Assembly (NCBI RefSeq): GCF_014529535.1
Contig: NW_023503376.1
Location: 2,017,006 to 2,081,005, forward strand
DNA from: Bradysia coprophila
Taxonomy: Eukaryota; Arthropoda; Insecta; Diptera; Sciaridae
DNA length: 64,000 nt
Reading direction: 5' to 3'
Shown here one piece after another: positions 47,866 through 57,981 of the stretch (position 1 is the stretch's first letter; each line of letters begins with the position of its first letter). Under the pieces are notes generated by a model. The model had not been told where the DNA came from, made no database searches, and worked only from the letters and a program-made list of their open reading frames with translations. The position numbers and the translations under genes are program-made.

Positions 47866-47976
47866 TACACTCGAGAGGTGGCATGGTGGCGTTGATGCTA
47901 ATCTGCACCCAAAAATTACATGGGCACCCAGACATGTTTAAAAATGACAGCGCCACCATGCCATCTCTCGAGTGTA
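47866..47976. repeat. 111-bp inverted repeat, TACACTCGAGAGGTGGCATGG arms
   Basis: TACACTCGAGAGGTGGCATG and its near-complement CATGCCATCTCTCGAGTGTA enclose about 60 bp. MITE-like. Confidence 0.6.
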
Positions 47977-48514
47977 TATGGTATCACCCATCGAAACCAG
48001 TTAAGCAACTGGTCATTCTTCTCTCTTTTACGCTCTTTTAACACTGTATACAGCTTTCAGCTTACGTGATCTGACCCATAAACCATAGTGACACATTTTG
48101 AGCTCATTCTTCAAATTTAATTTTCCGTGATTTTTTTTTGGACTGGTGAAATCCACTCAATGAGCTGTCGTTTTTTAAATTTAATTTTATCATGAAACCG
48201 TCAAGACTCATTTTGTACAAAATGTAGCTCATGTTGTCTGTTACGTTTTTTACATTTGCCGGCATTAAAATGATTGAAGACTTTTCGGCCAAAAATTTGT
48301 CACTCTAAGTTTCAGAGCCTGGAATAGTGAGAACGTTTCACCAATTTTCATGATTTTTCGCTAATTTTCATGATTTTTGTGAATCTTTAAAATCACGGAG
48401 ATCGCGAAAATTCGTACGATTTCATGCTTTGGCTCAAAGTTTTTTGAGCATTTACGGATGAATTTGCTTCATCTGTTTTTCACTCAAACAAAACTTATAC
48501 AAATAATTGAATCG

Positions 48515-48680
48515 ATCCAGAAGAAGTTCGGCGAACGGTGAGGCGCGACATGAGCCACAGAATTCCACCGTATATCGACAGGTGTGAATCGATCAACATT
48601 GAACCACTAGCTCGACGTAGAGTTAATGCGTGTGTTCTTTTCACTTTTGATCTTCTAAATGGAAATCTTGGCTAGGAAGA
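48515..48680 (+). pseudogene. LINE ORF2 C-terminal remnant
   Basis: The plus-strand reading IQKKFGER, then EPLARRRVNACVLFTFDLLN followed by GNLG is the end-of-ORF2 pattern of LINEs also seen at 40280-40610. In-frame stops (for example at about 48540) show it is dead. Only about 55 codons are recognisable. Confidence 0.5.
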
Positions 48681-49380
48681 TTGTTTTAAACCCTCAAGTA
48701 AAATGTAAGTAGTCAGGGGGCATGTTGCCATTGATGAAATAAATGAAAGAAAAAAGAAAAATAAAACTACTCACATGTCTTTATAGTGTTTTACCGTTAA
48801 AATGCGCGTGCGTGTAACTATTTCATCCGTATAAAAACGTACAAGCACTTTTTTGTGTGTAAGTGAATCAGCTGAAAAACAGCTGAAGCAAATTCACTTC
48901 GTAGTTTCACTAACGTCCACTGCAATTTCGATCGATTTTCATGATTTTTGAAAATATTATTTTGTGAGGATTTTTAATGATTTTCATTGGGATGTCTCTA
49001 CAGTTTTTGTCGGATTTTCAAGAATTTCCAAACATTTTTTGAGAATTTTTAGTGTTTTGAAGATTTTCTTGGATTTTCTTGTTTTCAAATATTTTCAACG
49101 GACTTTCCGAGGATTTTTTTTTTTCGCTGGACAGACGCACTCCGACTTGGTTTACTATCTAACGTCATCCACAGAGCCATAACCTCGATGCTTTTCCATA
49201 CATTTTATCAACATTTTGTTTGCTAGTCTGAGGATGACGTTTGAAATTTCGTTGTTGCACTCGGAACAGACCTACACAATAGAAGGTTGTCTTTCCCAAG
49301 GTATAGATACATTATTTTCGATATTTTCGATTCGATTTTGGTTAATTTGTTTGCATGGAAAAGGTGTGTTACCGCGTATA

Positions 49381-49582
49381 CACGGCAGAGTAAAGTTAAC
49401 CAGGCAAGAGTGGATGTTTGACAAGGGACCTGAATAATCTAGTAGCCCTATATTTTTTGCGAATAAAATTTTTCAATTTATGTCAGCGTTCATTTGAGTT
49501 CATTTTCATACAGTGTATTAGGTCCCTTATTTGACGTTTCGAAAATGAACCGCTCCTGCCTGGTTTATTTTACTCTGCCGTG
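49381..49582. mobile_element. 202-bp MITE, CACGGCAGAGTAAA ends
   Basis: CACGGCAGAGTAAAGTTAACC and GGTTTATTTTACTCTGCCGTG are imperfect TIRs; AGGGACCTGAAT and TTAGGTCCCTTATTTGACG are inverted inside. A partial relative starts GCAGAGTAAAATAAACCAGG at about 57147. Confidence 0.6.
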
Positions 49583-49596
49583 GCGTATATAATAAA

Positions 49597-50003
49597 ATGG
49601 CGATCAGCGTAACCTCCCCAAAGTTTACAGCCTCACAATTTACAAAAAGAGTGGCAAATCGAGTTGTTTGCCTCTCGGTTTTTTTTCAAGTAAATTGTCG
49701 AAATCATAAATGGAAGTTAAGAAAAATCTTACAACGTAACGTATGTGCTGTTAAGGTAAGGCCCCAAAAAGTGATGACGCTTTCTCTATTATCAGTGGGA
49801 TTCTTCATAATATGCCAGGTGCCTAGGCCCATTATTCGAGAAATAAAACAGACTAAAATGTTATCCGAAGAATCGTGAGCCTGTAGAAACGCAAAGACTT
49901 AACAATATGGTACCTCCGCATCCATTGACATTTAAAGAGCAAGAAGAAGAAGAAGTTGAGCCAAGAGACTCTAAAAACACCATAGAGTATAGCGCGAGCG
50001 ATT
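49597..50003 (+). CDS. Possible small membrane protein just upstream of CPSF2 (frame-shifted model)
   Basis: A frame starting at an ATG (MAISVTSPKF) contains a single hydrophobic helix, KVMTLSLLSVGFFIICQVPR, and stops at about 49879. Overlapping in the +1 frame is a protein-like tail (PVETQRLNNMVPPHPLTFKE, then EEEEVE) that ends at 50003, six bases before the CPSF2 ATG. A one-base shift near 49872 would fuse them into one small tail-anchored-like protein; alternatively they are two unrelated frames or the junction is spliced in a way I cannot define. The spacing to CPSF2 would make this an unusually tight gene pair or dicistron. Not recognised as a known family. Confidence 0.3.
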
Positions 50004-50008
50004 AAAAC

Positions 50009-52588
50009 ATGACTTCGATAATTAAATTGCTAGCGATATCTGGATCAAGCGATGAATCGCCACCGTGTTATCTGTTGCAAGTGGACGAAGTAAGAATTTT
50101 GTTGGACTGCGGTTGGGATGAGAAATTCGATCCAAATTTTATCAAAGAAATAAAAAGGTAAACATTGCCGGTGCAATGCACACTCTCCCGTCACTGTGGC
50201 CTAATACCCTTGATATAATTACTCTATAGGCATGTCCACACCATCGATGCAGTGTTACTCTCATATCCGGATCCATTCCATTTGGGAGCACTTCCCTACC
50301 TAGTCGGTAAATTAGGTTTGAATTGTCCGATTTATGCGACCATTCCGGTGTACAAAATGGGTCAGATGTTTATGTACGACCTGTACATGTCGCATTACAA
50401 CATGTACGACTTTGAGCTGTTTTCATTAGACGACATCGACACGGCGTTCGAGCGGATAATTCAATTGAAATACAACCAGAGCGTTGCGTTAAAGGGCAAG
50501 GGATACGGAACGATAACGATAACACCGTTGCCGGCCGGTCATATGATTGGTGGTACGATTTGGAAAATCATTAAAGTCGGCGAAGAGGACATAGTCTACG
50601 CAGCCGATTTCAATCACAAGAAGGAGAGGCATTTGAACGGTTGTGAATTGGAGAAACTGCAACGTCCATCACTGCTGATCACCGATGCCTACAATGCCAA
50701 ATATCAACAAGCCAGACGCAGAGCAAGGGATGAGAAACTGATGACGAATATACTGCAAACGTTGCGGAACAATGGGAATGTTTTAGTGTGTGTGGACACT
50801 GCTGGTCGTGTTTTGGAACTAGCTCATATGTTGGACCAATTCTGGCGTAACAAAGACTCCGGCCTCTTGGCCTACTCGTTGGCCATACTGAATCATTTCA
50901 GCTACAATGTCATCGAGTTCGCCAAATCGCAGATCGAATGGATGAGCGACAAATTGATGAAAAGTTTCGAGGGCGCACGGAACAATCCGTTCCAATTCAA
51001 ACACTTGCAGTTGTGTCACAGCTTGAACGATCTGAATAAAATATCCAGTCCGAAAGTGGTACTGGCCTCGACGCCGGATATGGAAAGTGGATTCACACGA
51101 GAATTGTTTGTGCAGTGGGCGGCGAATCCGAACAACAGCATCATTATCACATCACGGTATGAGAGCAGATTCACCATTCGAATTGGAACGTCTGTTCACC
51201 CAAAATGTTTTCTTTCAGATCGTCTCAAGGGACTCTGGCTCGCGATTTACTAGAAAATGGTGGAAATGGACGGAAAATCGAACTGGATGTGAGGCGACGC
51301 GTCGAACTCGAAGGTGCTGAATTGGAAGACTATATGAGAACGGAGGGCGAACGACACAAACTGTCGAAACTGATCAAACAGGATATTGATGACAGTAGCT
51401 CGGACTCTGACGACGATTTGGAAATGAATATCATTACCGGCAAGCATGACATTGTCGTGCGGAACGAGAGTATGGCACATTCGGGCTTCTTTAAAACCAG
51501 TCGCAAGCAGCATGTCATGTTTCCATTTTACGAGGAGAAGATCAAAAGTGACGAGTACGGCGAGATCATTCAGCTGGAGGATTACAAAATGCTCGACGTT
51601 GGTTTTGATGTAGTCATGGACGATAACAAAGAGAACACGCAACAAGTGAAAATTGAGGATATCAAGAAGGAATCGGATAAGAACAAAAATGGTGAGTCAT
51701 GAGCGTTGTGCCGGCATTTTCACCAAATTACCCTCCATTTCAGACTGCGTCTTGGTTGAAAAGCCAACGAAATGCATCAGTAGCCGGAAGCTGATCGAAG
51801 TAAACGCCCAAGTTCAATTCATCGACTTCGAGGGTCGATCAGATGGTGGATCTCTACTACAAATTCTGTCACAACTACGCCCGCGTCGAATTGTGGTGGT
51901 TCGTGGTTCACCAGAAAACATAGACATAGTGTCAAAGCATTGCGTCCAGAGCATTGGTGCCCGTGTCTTCACGCCGAAAAAGGGCGACATTGTGGACGCA
52001 ACAACCGAAACACACATCTACCAGGTCCGATTGACTGAGGCATTGGTGTCGCAATTGTTCTTCCAAAGGGGTAAAGATGCCGAAATTGCATGGATGGACT
52101 CGGCGGTGGTGGTGCGCAAAAAGCAAATAGCTGCGGTTGGAGCGACTCTCGATATGGAAGTTGATCAAGAGGAGCCAACGGAAGGTAAAATTTGAAAACA
52201 ATTTATTGTGAATGCCGTGCTAGCAACGAATACTTTTGCAGTGATCGACGACGAAGACCAAAAGCTACTCACATTGGCACCGCTGGAGGAGGAGGACATT
52301 CCGCCACACAATTCAGTTTTTGTCAACGAATTGAAACTGTCGGATTTCAAGCAAATTTTGCAGAAGCACAACATCAATTCGGAATTTTCGGGTGGTGTGC
52401 TGTGGTGTTCGAATGGAACGTTGGCTTTGAAGCGGGTAATATTGATTTTCGTTTTGCATTTTCAAGTGGGAAATTCTCATTGAACGTTTCGTTAGGTTGA
52501 CACTGGCAAAGTAACGATGGAAGGATGTCTGTCGGAAGATTACTACAAAATCCGGGAGCTGCTGTATGAACAATATGCGATCATATAA
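50009..52588 (+). CDS. CPSF2: Cleavage and polyadenylation specificity factor subunit 2 (CPSF100)
   Basis: Six exons, 50009-50157, 50230-51156, 51219-51691, 51744-52184, 52242-52435 and 52496-52588, give 758 residues, close to fly and human CPSF100. It starts [20 protein letters not shown] and ends LLYEQYAII. It belongs to the metallo-beta-lactamase/beta-CASP family: [20 protein letters not shown] (about 61-80) occupies the HxHxDH position but lacks most metal ligands, as expected of this inactive partner of the CPSF73 nuclease. [16 protein letters not shown], the Asp/Ser-rich acidic insert ([10 protein letters not shown]), and the C-terminal domain ([28 protein letters not shown]) follow in order. 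It acts in the nucleus in the mRNA 3' processing complex and histone pre-mRNA cleavage. All introns are 51-72 bp. Its 3' end converges on POLE2, leaving 275 bp between stop codons. Confidence 0.95.
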
Positions 52589-52673
52589 TTGTCAAATAGA
52601 GTGGGCCCTGGCCGAACGATGTGAAAGTTTTGTTTTTGTGTCGATTCTTTGTGGTTGTTTGTTGCTCTGGAAG

Positions 52674-52737
52674 CACTGGATGTACTGGATGCTCTGGATG
52701 CTCTGGATGCTCTGGATGCTCCGGATGCTCTGGATGG
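52674..52737. repeat. 9-bp tandem repeat TGGATGCTC in the CPSF2-POLE2 gap
   Basis: About seven copies of a 9-bp unit (CTGGATGCT) between the two convergent genes, 86 bp after the CPSF2 stop. It stays open in several frames on both strands because 9 is a multiple of three; these frames are not genes. It would be transcribed as part of one or both 3' UTRs. Confidence 0.8.
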
Positions 52738-52863
52738 ACCCATACCAGTCCTTTACCTTTTTACATTCTTTTATCAAAATCAAAAATTCAAATCAAAATT
52801 CTGTCTCAAACAAGTTTATTGATCTCGATCGAAGACGTTTCAACGAGTAAAAAAGTCGAAAAT

Positions 52864-54808
52864 CTATTCGTCCATCTCGTCTGGAATTTGAGAGTCTTCC
52901 ACAACTCTGCTCGACGGCACGTAAACTTTGAAAGCGAACTTTGATTTTGGAAACGATCCCTGTAAATAGACCCCGAATATTGCAATCGATTGTAGTCGTC
53001 AATCATAACGTTGATTTACCGTATTAATAACGGCACATCCTTGCTGGGTGGTATGAAAACCTTGACTAGGATCTCCGATGACAACCAAATCGGGAAGTGG
53101 ATAGAGACTGAGCGCTGCATCGAATTGCCAGTATGTGGGAAGCGTAATCTGGCAAAGTGGCGTCAGATTACCTTGACAAATGAGCGTCCGGGCAAACTGA
53201 AAGAGAAATTTGATTTTTTGTTACAAAAACGAATTTTCGTCCAATTTTTGTTGCGTCGACTGATTACATGATCTTCCAGTTGTCCGGATTTGGGAAAGTG
53301 TATGGTGTTCCGACAGAATTTCGTTACCAAATCGGCTCGACACACGACAATCTGCTGTGTGCAATACTGTAACCGGCATGGATTCGTCGCGAAAATTGCT
53401 CGCGGAACCTTTTTCTGAAAGTCTTTCCACAAACAGTTCGGCAACGGAGGTCGTGGTAAAATATTCGCTGTCGCTGGATCGTCCAGTGACGGTACGAACA
53501 CGATGTCGGTGTCCTGTTTGATGCCCATATACGGCTCGATTACATCGGCTAGTTCAGCTAATTTGGCTTTCAAGGTGAACGGGTTCTCTGACGATTTGAT
53601 GAATGATCCCATTAGCACGATAGCGCTTGGTGGGCAGCTATTGTATCCGCTAAACAGCATGTTCAGTTTCTCCATAACCTATTGCGGTTTGGAGGTAGAA
53701 AATGCTTACAGCACTCTGACGGTTGAGTTCAAATGATTCAGAAATTGTACCTCTCCATTGTCAAGCCAACAGTCCGAAACGAATACTAAAGTCGCATCAG
53801 TGTTGGACCGTTCAATCTGTAGCAGCCGTGGAGAACTTTTCAACAAACTTTTCGACCTTCCTCCCCAAGTATTCGCTGTACCGAAATAGCTACGACTCGA
53901 CTCAGCCATCTCTGGCGGTGGAAAACCTAAGTGATGAGGAAACGCAGATGGTCTGTCTTGGTTTGATCGAACCGCAGAGCATAAACTTACCCAAACCGGA
54001 CACCTTCAAAATTTCGTCGTTGTACGTTCCTTCAACCAGAACAAAGGAACCTTCGCAGAACAAACCGCTGTGATACTGTGCATTGGACAGATCAAGCTCG
54101 ACAATTCCAGTAGGATCTTCGATGAATAGCTTTCGTTCACGGATCTGTGTCAGCAAGCCCAAAACGACGACATCCCTCATTTTGGACGCAGCCAAGAGAT
54201 TTTCGACTCTTCTCAGCTGAAACTTTTTGGCTTGTGATTTGGTACCTTGCACCACCGCCGAGAAGAGTTCGTGCCTGGAGGTCCGTTGCCACAACATGTT
54301 GTAGCGATCCGTTAAATAGATCGATTTGATTGTTGCGTCGGGCAGTATGCTTTTGTGTTTGGTGTCCAGAATGAAGTGCTTCCGATCGGTGTCATATCTA
54401 TAACTAGGCACATCGAACGCGTTGATGACACTGAATACCGTTTCCGATTCGTCTAGACCAGAATTCGAGCATTCCTGCAATTAAAGGGTAGGTCACACGT
54501 CTGCTTCCTATCATTGAACATCGACGGAAATTACTCGTATCGCCAATTCAACGTTCGACTTCTCAATCACCGACGATGTCAGTGATTGATTCTGAATGTG
54601 ATTTAGTATTGTAGCCAACCATTTCTCCCGTTCCGACTCCTTCAGAGTCAACAATTGTTGAGCTAAGAACTGTGATATTTCTCTGAAACGAGCGATTACA
54701 TAGAGAACACGACCGGAATCGTAACAGAGTCCAGACTTACGATCGGACAACATAGCCACTTAGTTTCAATGCATTTTGAACACGACCTTTATATCGAGAC
54801 AATTCCAT
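52864..54808 (-). CDS. POLE2: DNA polymerase epsilon subunit 2 (B subunit)
   Basis: Seven exons on the minus strand, 54808-54741, 54682-54535, 54474-53991, 53926-53751, 53678-53268, 53196-53020 and 52959-52864, join in phase to 519 residues (human 527). Order: N-terminal helical domain (MELSRYKGRVQNALKLSGYV; LTSSVIEKSNVELAIRECSN), NAFDVPSYRYD, an OB-fold with FIEDPTGIVELDLSNAQYHS, then the inactive phosphoesterase domain (SYFG, VFVSDCWLDNGE, FVPSLDDP, ILPRPPLP), FATNPCRLQYCTQQIVVCRA, LPDLVVIGDP and a C-terminal FKVYVPSSRVVEDS. It is the non-catalytic B subunit of the leading-strand replicative polymerase and contacts the CMG helicase. All introns are short. The upstream region is only about 185 bp before a satellite array begins. 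The first exon was found from the family N-terminus and a CGATC|GTAAGT donor. Confidence 0.95.
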
Positions 54809-54993
54809 TACGACAAAAAAGTTTGTTTGTTTTTACACACCACATAACACACAGAACTTTGTTTTGGTCGTTTTGACATAAAAGTTTCGCGCCTTTTATC
54901 GGACTGTTGTCATCGCTTTTCTTTATTTTGCACTGGCAACAACATGCAGTGACAAATGTTCGACATCTGCCATATGAACAGTAAATTGAATAG

Positions 54994-56725
54994 ACTGTTA
55001 CGATGAAAGAGAAGAAGATATTTTGACAAGTACCCCAAGGCAAGTTAAAATAAACTGGTCTTCTATCCTGTCGCTCTCAACGTACCACGTTGAAAGAGAA
55101 ACAAATACTTTGACAAGTAGCCCAAGGCAAGTTATAATAACTAGTCTTCGGTTTTCTCGCTCTGATCATAACAGTCTCTGGAATTTTTACAACAGTAAGT
55201 TTGACAGCTACACCTCCAGCAAGTTTTAACTGGTTAGTTTGCCACTACAGTCATGCTTTTATAGAGTGTTATGATGGAAGAGAAGAAGATATTTTGACAA
55301 GTACCCCAAGGCAAGTTAAAATAAACTGGTCTTCTATCCTGTCGCTCTCAACGTGCCACGTTGAAATATAAGCAAATACTTTGACAAATACCCCAAGGCA
55401 AGTTATAATTAACTAGTCTTCGGTTTTCTCGCTCTGATCATAACAGTCTCTGGAATTTTAACAACTGTAAGTTTGACAGCTACATCTCCAGCAAGCTTTA
55501 ACTGGTTAGTTTGCCACTACAGTCATGCTTTTATAGAGTGTTATGATGAAAGAGAAGAAGATATTTTGACAAGTACCCCAAGGCAAGTTAAAATAAACTG
55601 GTCTTCTGTCCTCTCGCTCTCAACGTACCACGTTGAAAGAGAGACAAATACTTTGACAAGTACCCCAAGGCAAGTTATAATAACCAGTCTTCGGTTTTCT
55701 CGCTCTGATCATAACAGTCTCTGGAATTTTTACAACAGTAAGTTTGACAGCTACACCTCCAGCAAGTTTTAACTGGTTAGTTTGCCACTACGGTCATGCT
55801 TTTATAGAGTGTTATGATGAAAGAGAAGAAGATATTTTGACAAGTACCCCAAGGCAAGTTAAAATAAACTGGTCTTCTGTCCTCTCGCTCTCAACGTGCC
55901 ACGTTGAAATAGAAGCAAATACTTTGACAAATACCCCAGGGCAAGTTTTAATTAACTAGTCTTCGGTTTTCTCGCTCTGATCATAAGTCTCTGGAATTTT
56001 AACAACAGTAAGTTTGACAGCTACATCTCCAGCAAGCTTTAACTGGTTAGTTTGCCACTACAGTCATGCTTTTATAGAGTGTTATGATGAAAGAGAAGAA
56101 GATATTTTGACAAGTACCCCAAGGCAAGTTAAAATAAACTGGTCTTCTGTCCTCTCGCTCTCAACTTACCACATTGAACGAGAAACAAATACTTTGACAA
56201 GTAGCCCAAGGCAAGTTATAATTAACTAGTCTTCGGTTTTCTCGCTCTGATCATAACAGTCTCTGGAATTTTAACAACAGTAAGTTTGACAGCTACATCT
56301 CCAGCAAGCTTTAACTGGTTAGTTTGCCACTACGGTCATGTTTTTATAGAGTGTTATGATGAAAGAGAAGAAGATATTTTGACAAGTACCCCAAGGCAAG
56401 TTAAAATAAACTGGTCTTCCGTCCTCTCGCTCTCAACTTACCACATTGAACGAGAAACAAATACTTTGACAAGTAGCCCAAGGCAAGTTATAATAACTAG
56501 TCTTCGGTTTTCTCGCTCTGATCATAACAGTCTCTAGAATTTTTACAACAGTAAGTTTGACAGCTACACCTCCAGCAAGTTTTAACTGGTTAGTTTGCAA
56601 CTACGGTCATGCTTTTATAGAGTGTTATGATGAAAGAGAAGAAGATATTTTGACTAGTACCCCAAGGCAAGTTAAAATAAACTGGTCTTCTGTCCTCTCG
56701 CTCTGATCATAACAGTCTATTTCGA
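54994..56725. repeat. Tandem array, about 271-bp unit, about 6.5 copies, MITE-derived
   Basis: CAGTCTCTGGAATTTTTAC-type junctions recur at about 55174, 55446, 55717, 55987, 56259 and 56530, a period of 270-273 bp. Each unit has an about 185-bp core bounded by inverted ends, GTGTTATGATGAAAGAGAAG and CTCTCGCTCTGATCATAACA-like, plus an about 85-bp linker with AAGTTTGACAGCTACACCTC. Solo cores occur near 46898-47085. Every unit encodes a similar 70-codon frame, but unit lengths of 270-273 bp break continuity and there is no start or splice context, so it is not a gene. Confidence 0.8.
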
Positions 56726-56960
56726 TCAAACAGATTATTGTGTCGACATTGACATTAGAACAAAATAATTCTGTCAATTTTGACACTATACGTCGCCCAT
56801 ACGTCCCTCTCTAAATGGCCAGTTAAGACCAGTTAAGGCAAGGCAAGATAAAATAACTGGTCTGAATTATATTTCCTTCTCTATCATCATAACACTGTAT
56901 TGGCTGGTTCATATAGTTACCATATGGCTCGTTTACAAGTAAGTAGTTGTAAGTAGTAGC

Positions 56961-57134
56961 CAGGGCCTATTTTACGGAAACATGTTTCTCAGGTTTTTGA
57001 AAGTTTCCAAAATGTTTCTGAAAAGTTTCTTAAAGTTTCTTCAAGTTTCTAGAAAAGTTTCCTTAAGAAACTTTAGGAAACATTTTGGAAACTTTCAGAA
57101 ACTTGAGAAGCATGTTTTCGTAAAATAGGCCCTG
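56961..57134. mobile_element. 174-bp hAT-like MITE with perfect 8-bp TSD
   Basis: Begins CAGGGCCTATTTTACG and ends CGTAAAATAGGCCCTG. The flanks are an identical 8-bp duplication GTAGTAGC (56953-56960, 57135-57142). The arms contain GTTTCTGAAAAGTTTC-like repeats that fold. The CAGGG terminus and 8-bp duplication are characteristic of hAT transposons. Confidence 0.8.
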
Positions 57135-57142
57135 GTAGTAGC

Positions 57143-57970
57143 ACAGCAGAGTAAAATAAACCAGGGAGTAGCGCTTTACGTTTTGAAACGTCAAATAAGG
57201 GTCCTAATACACTATATGAAAATGAACTCAAATGTACACTGGACATATATTGAATTAATTTTATTACGTAAAAATATAGATTGTTCAGGTTCACAGTCAA
57301 ATCAAACAGATTACCTGAAGACAAAATTACCTGCAACAGGTAAGATTTTCAAATCTTTTTTATCAATGCAGTGCAGTCGATTTTATTTCATATTACATTC
57401 CCCTAGGAGACTACATTCCATCATTTATACCCCAATATATATTGTATACTCTATTACTAGCTGAGGCATGACGTAAAAAATATCGAATATTCAGAGCTGC
57501 AAGCACAGGTGTGACCCTATTCAAGCTGTTGATATTATATGTGATATTTTATGTCGAAATGTCTGGCGGTTATATCTGCAAGTGACGAATATCGTCTTGT
57601 GATTGGTGTCGTTTGAATACCTTACCCCTAAGATGACTATCGTTCCAAGTCTACATCATAAGATGTGAGATATTCTGTGTATTGGGCCAAAAATTTTAAT
57701 TTTTCCAGAAAAGGCAGGGTGAGGGATACATATTGTATAGCACTAAATTTTGATGAAAAATTCACGAAAAATATCCTTTCCAGAAATCATTGCGTCGTTG
57801 CCAGTACCTTTTTCGATGTGTATACAATAGACAGTAGTAAATTTGAGCGAAAATTGGGAGATTATGGAATTTTCGTATTGTAGTGAAGGAGAGGGCTACG
57901 CAATAACATGATCTGCACTGCCAAAATTATCGGTGTAATTTTCGTCTCACATCTCGCCTGAAAAATGTCT
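57143..57970. other. Spacer before the ionotropic receptor gene
   Basis: Starts with a relative of the MITE at 49381 (GCAGAGTAAAATAAACCAGG, about 57147-57240). The rest is AT-rich with no supported gene. Confidence 0.4.
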
Positions 57971-57981
57971 TCCCAAAAAAT

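Noticed and set aside
52543-52850. Several frames made of short repeats between CPSF2 and POLE2
   Set aside because: Produced by a 9-bp tandem repeat, which stays open in many frames by arithmetic; the region is 3' UTR.
55473-56537. Repeated 70-99 codon frames (MTATSPASFNWLVCHYSHAF) as a possible repeat-protein gene
   Set aside because: They are the same stretch of each 271-bp satellite unit; unit lengths of 270-273 bp break any continuous reading and no splice or start context exists.
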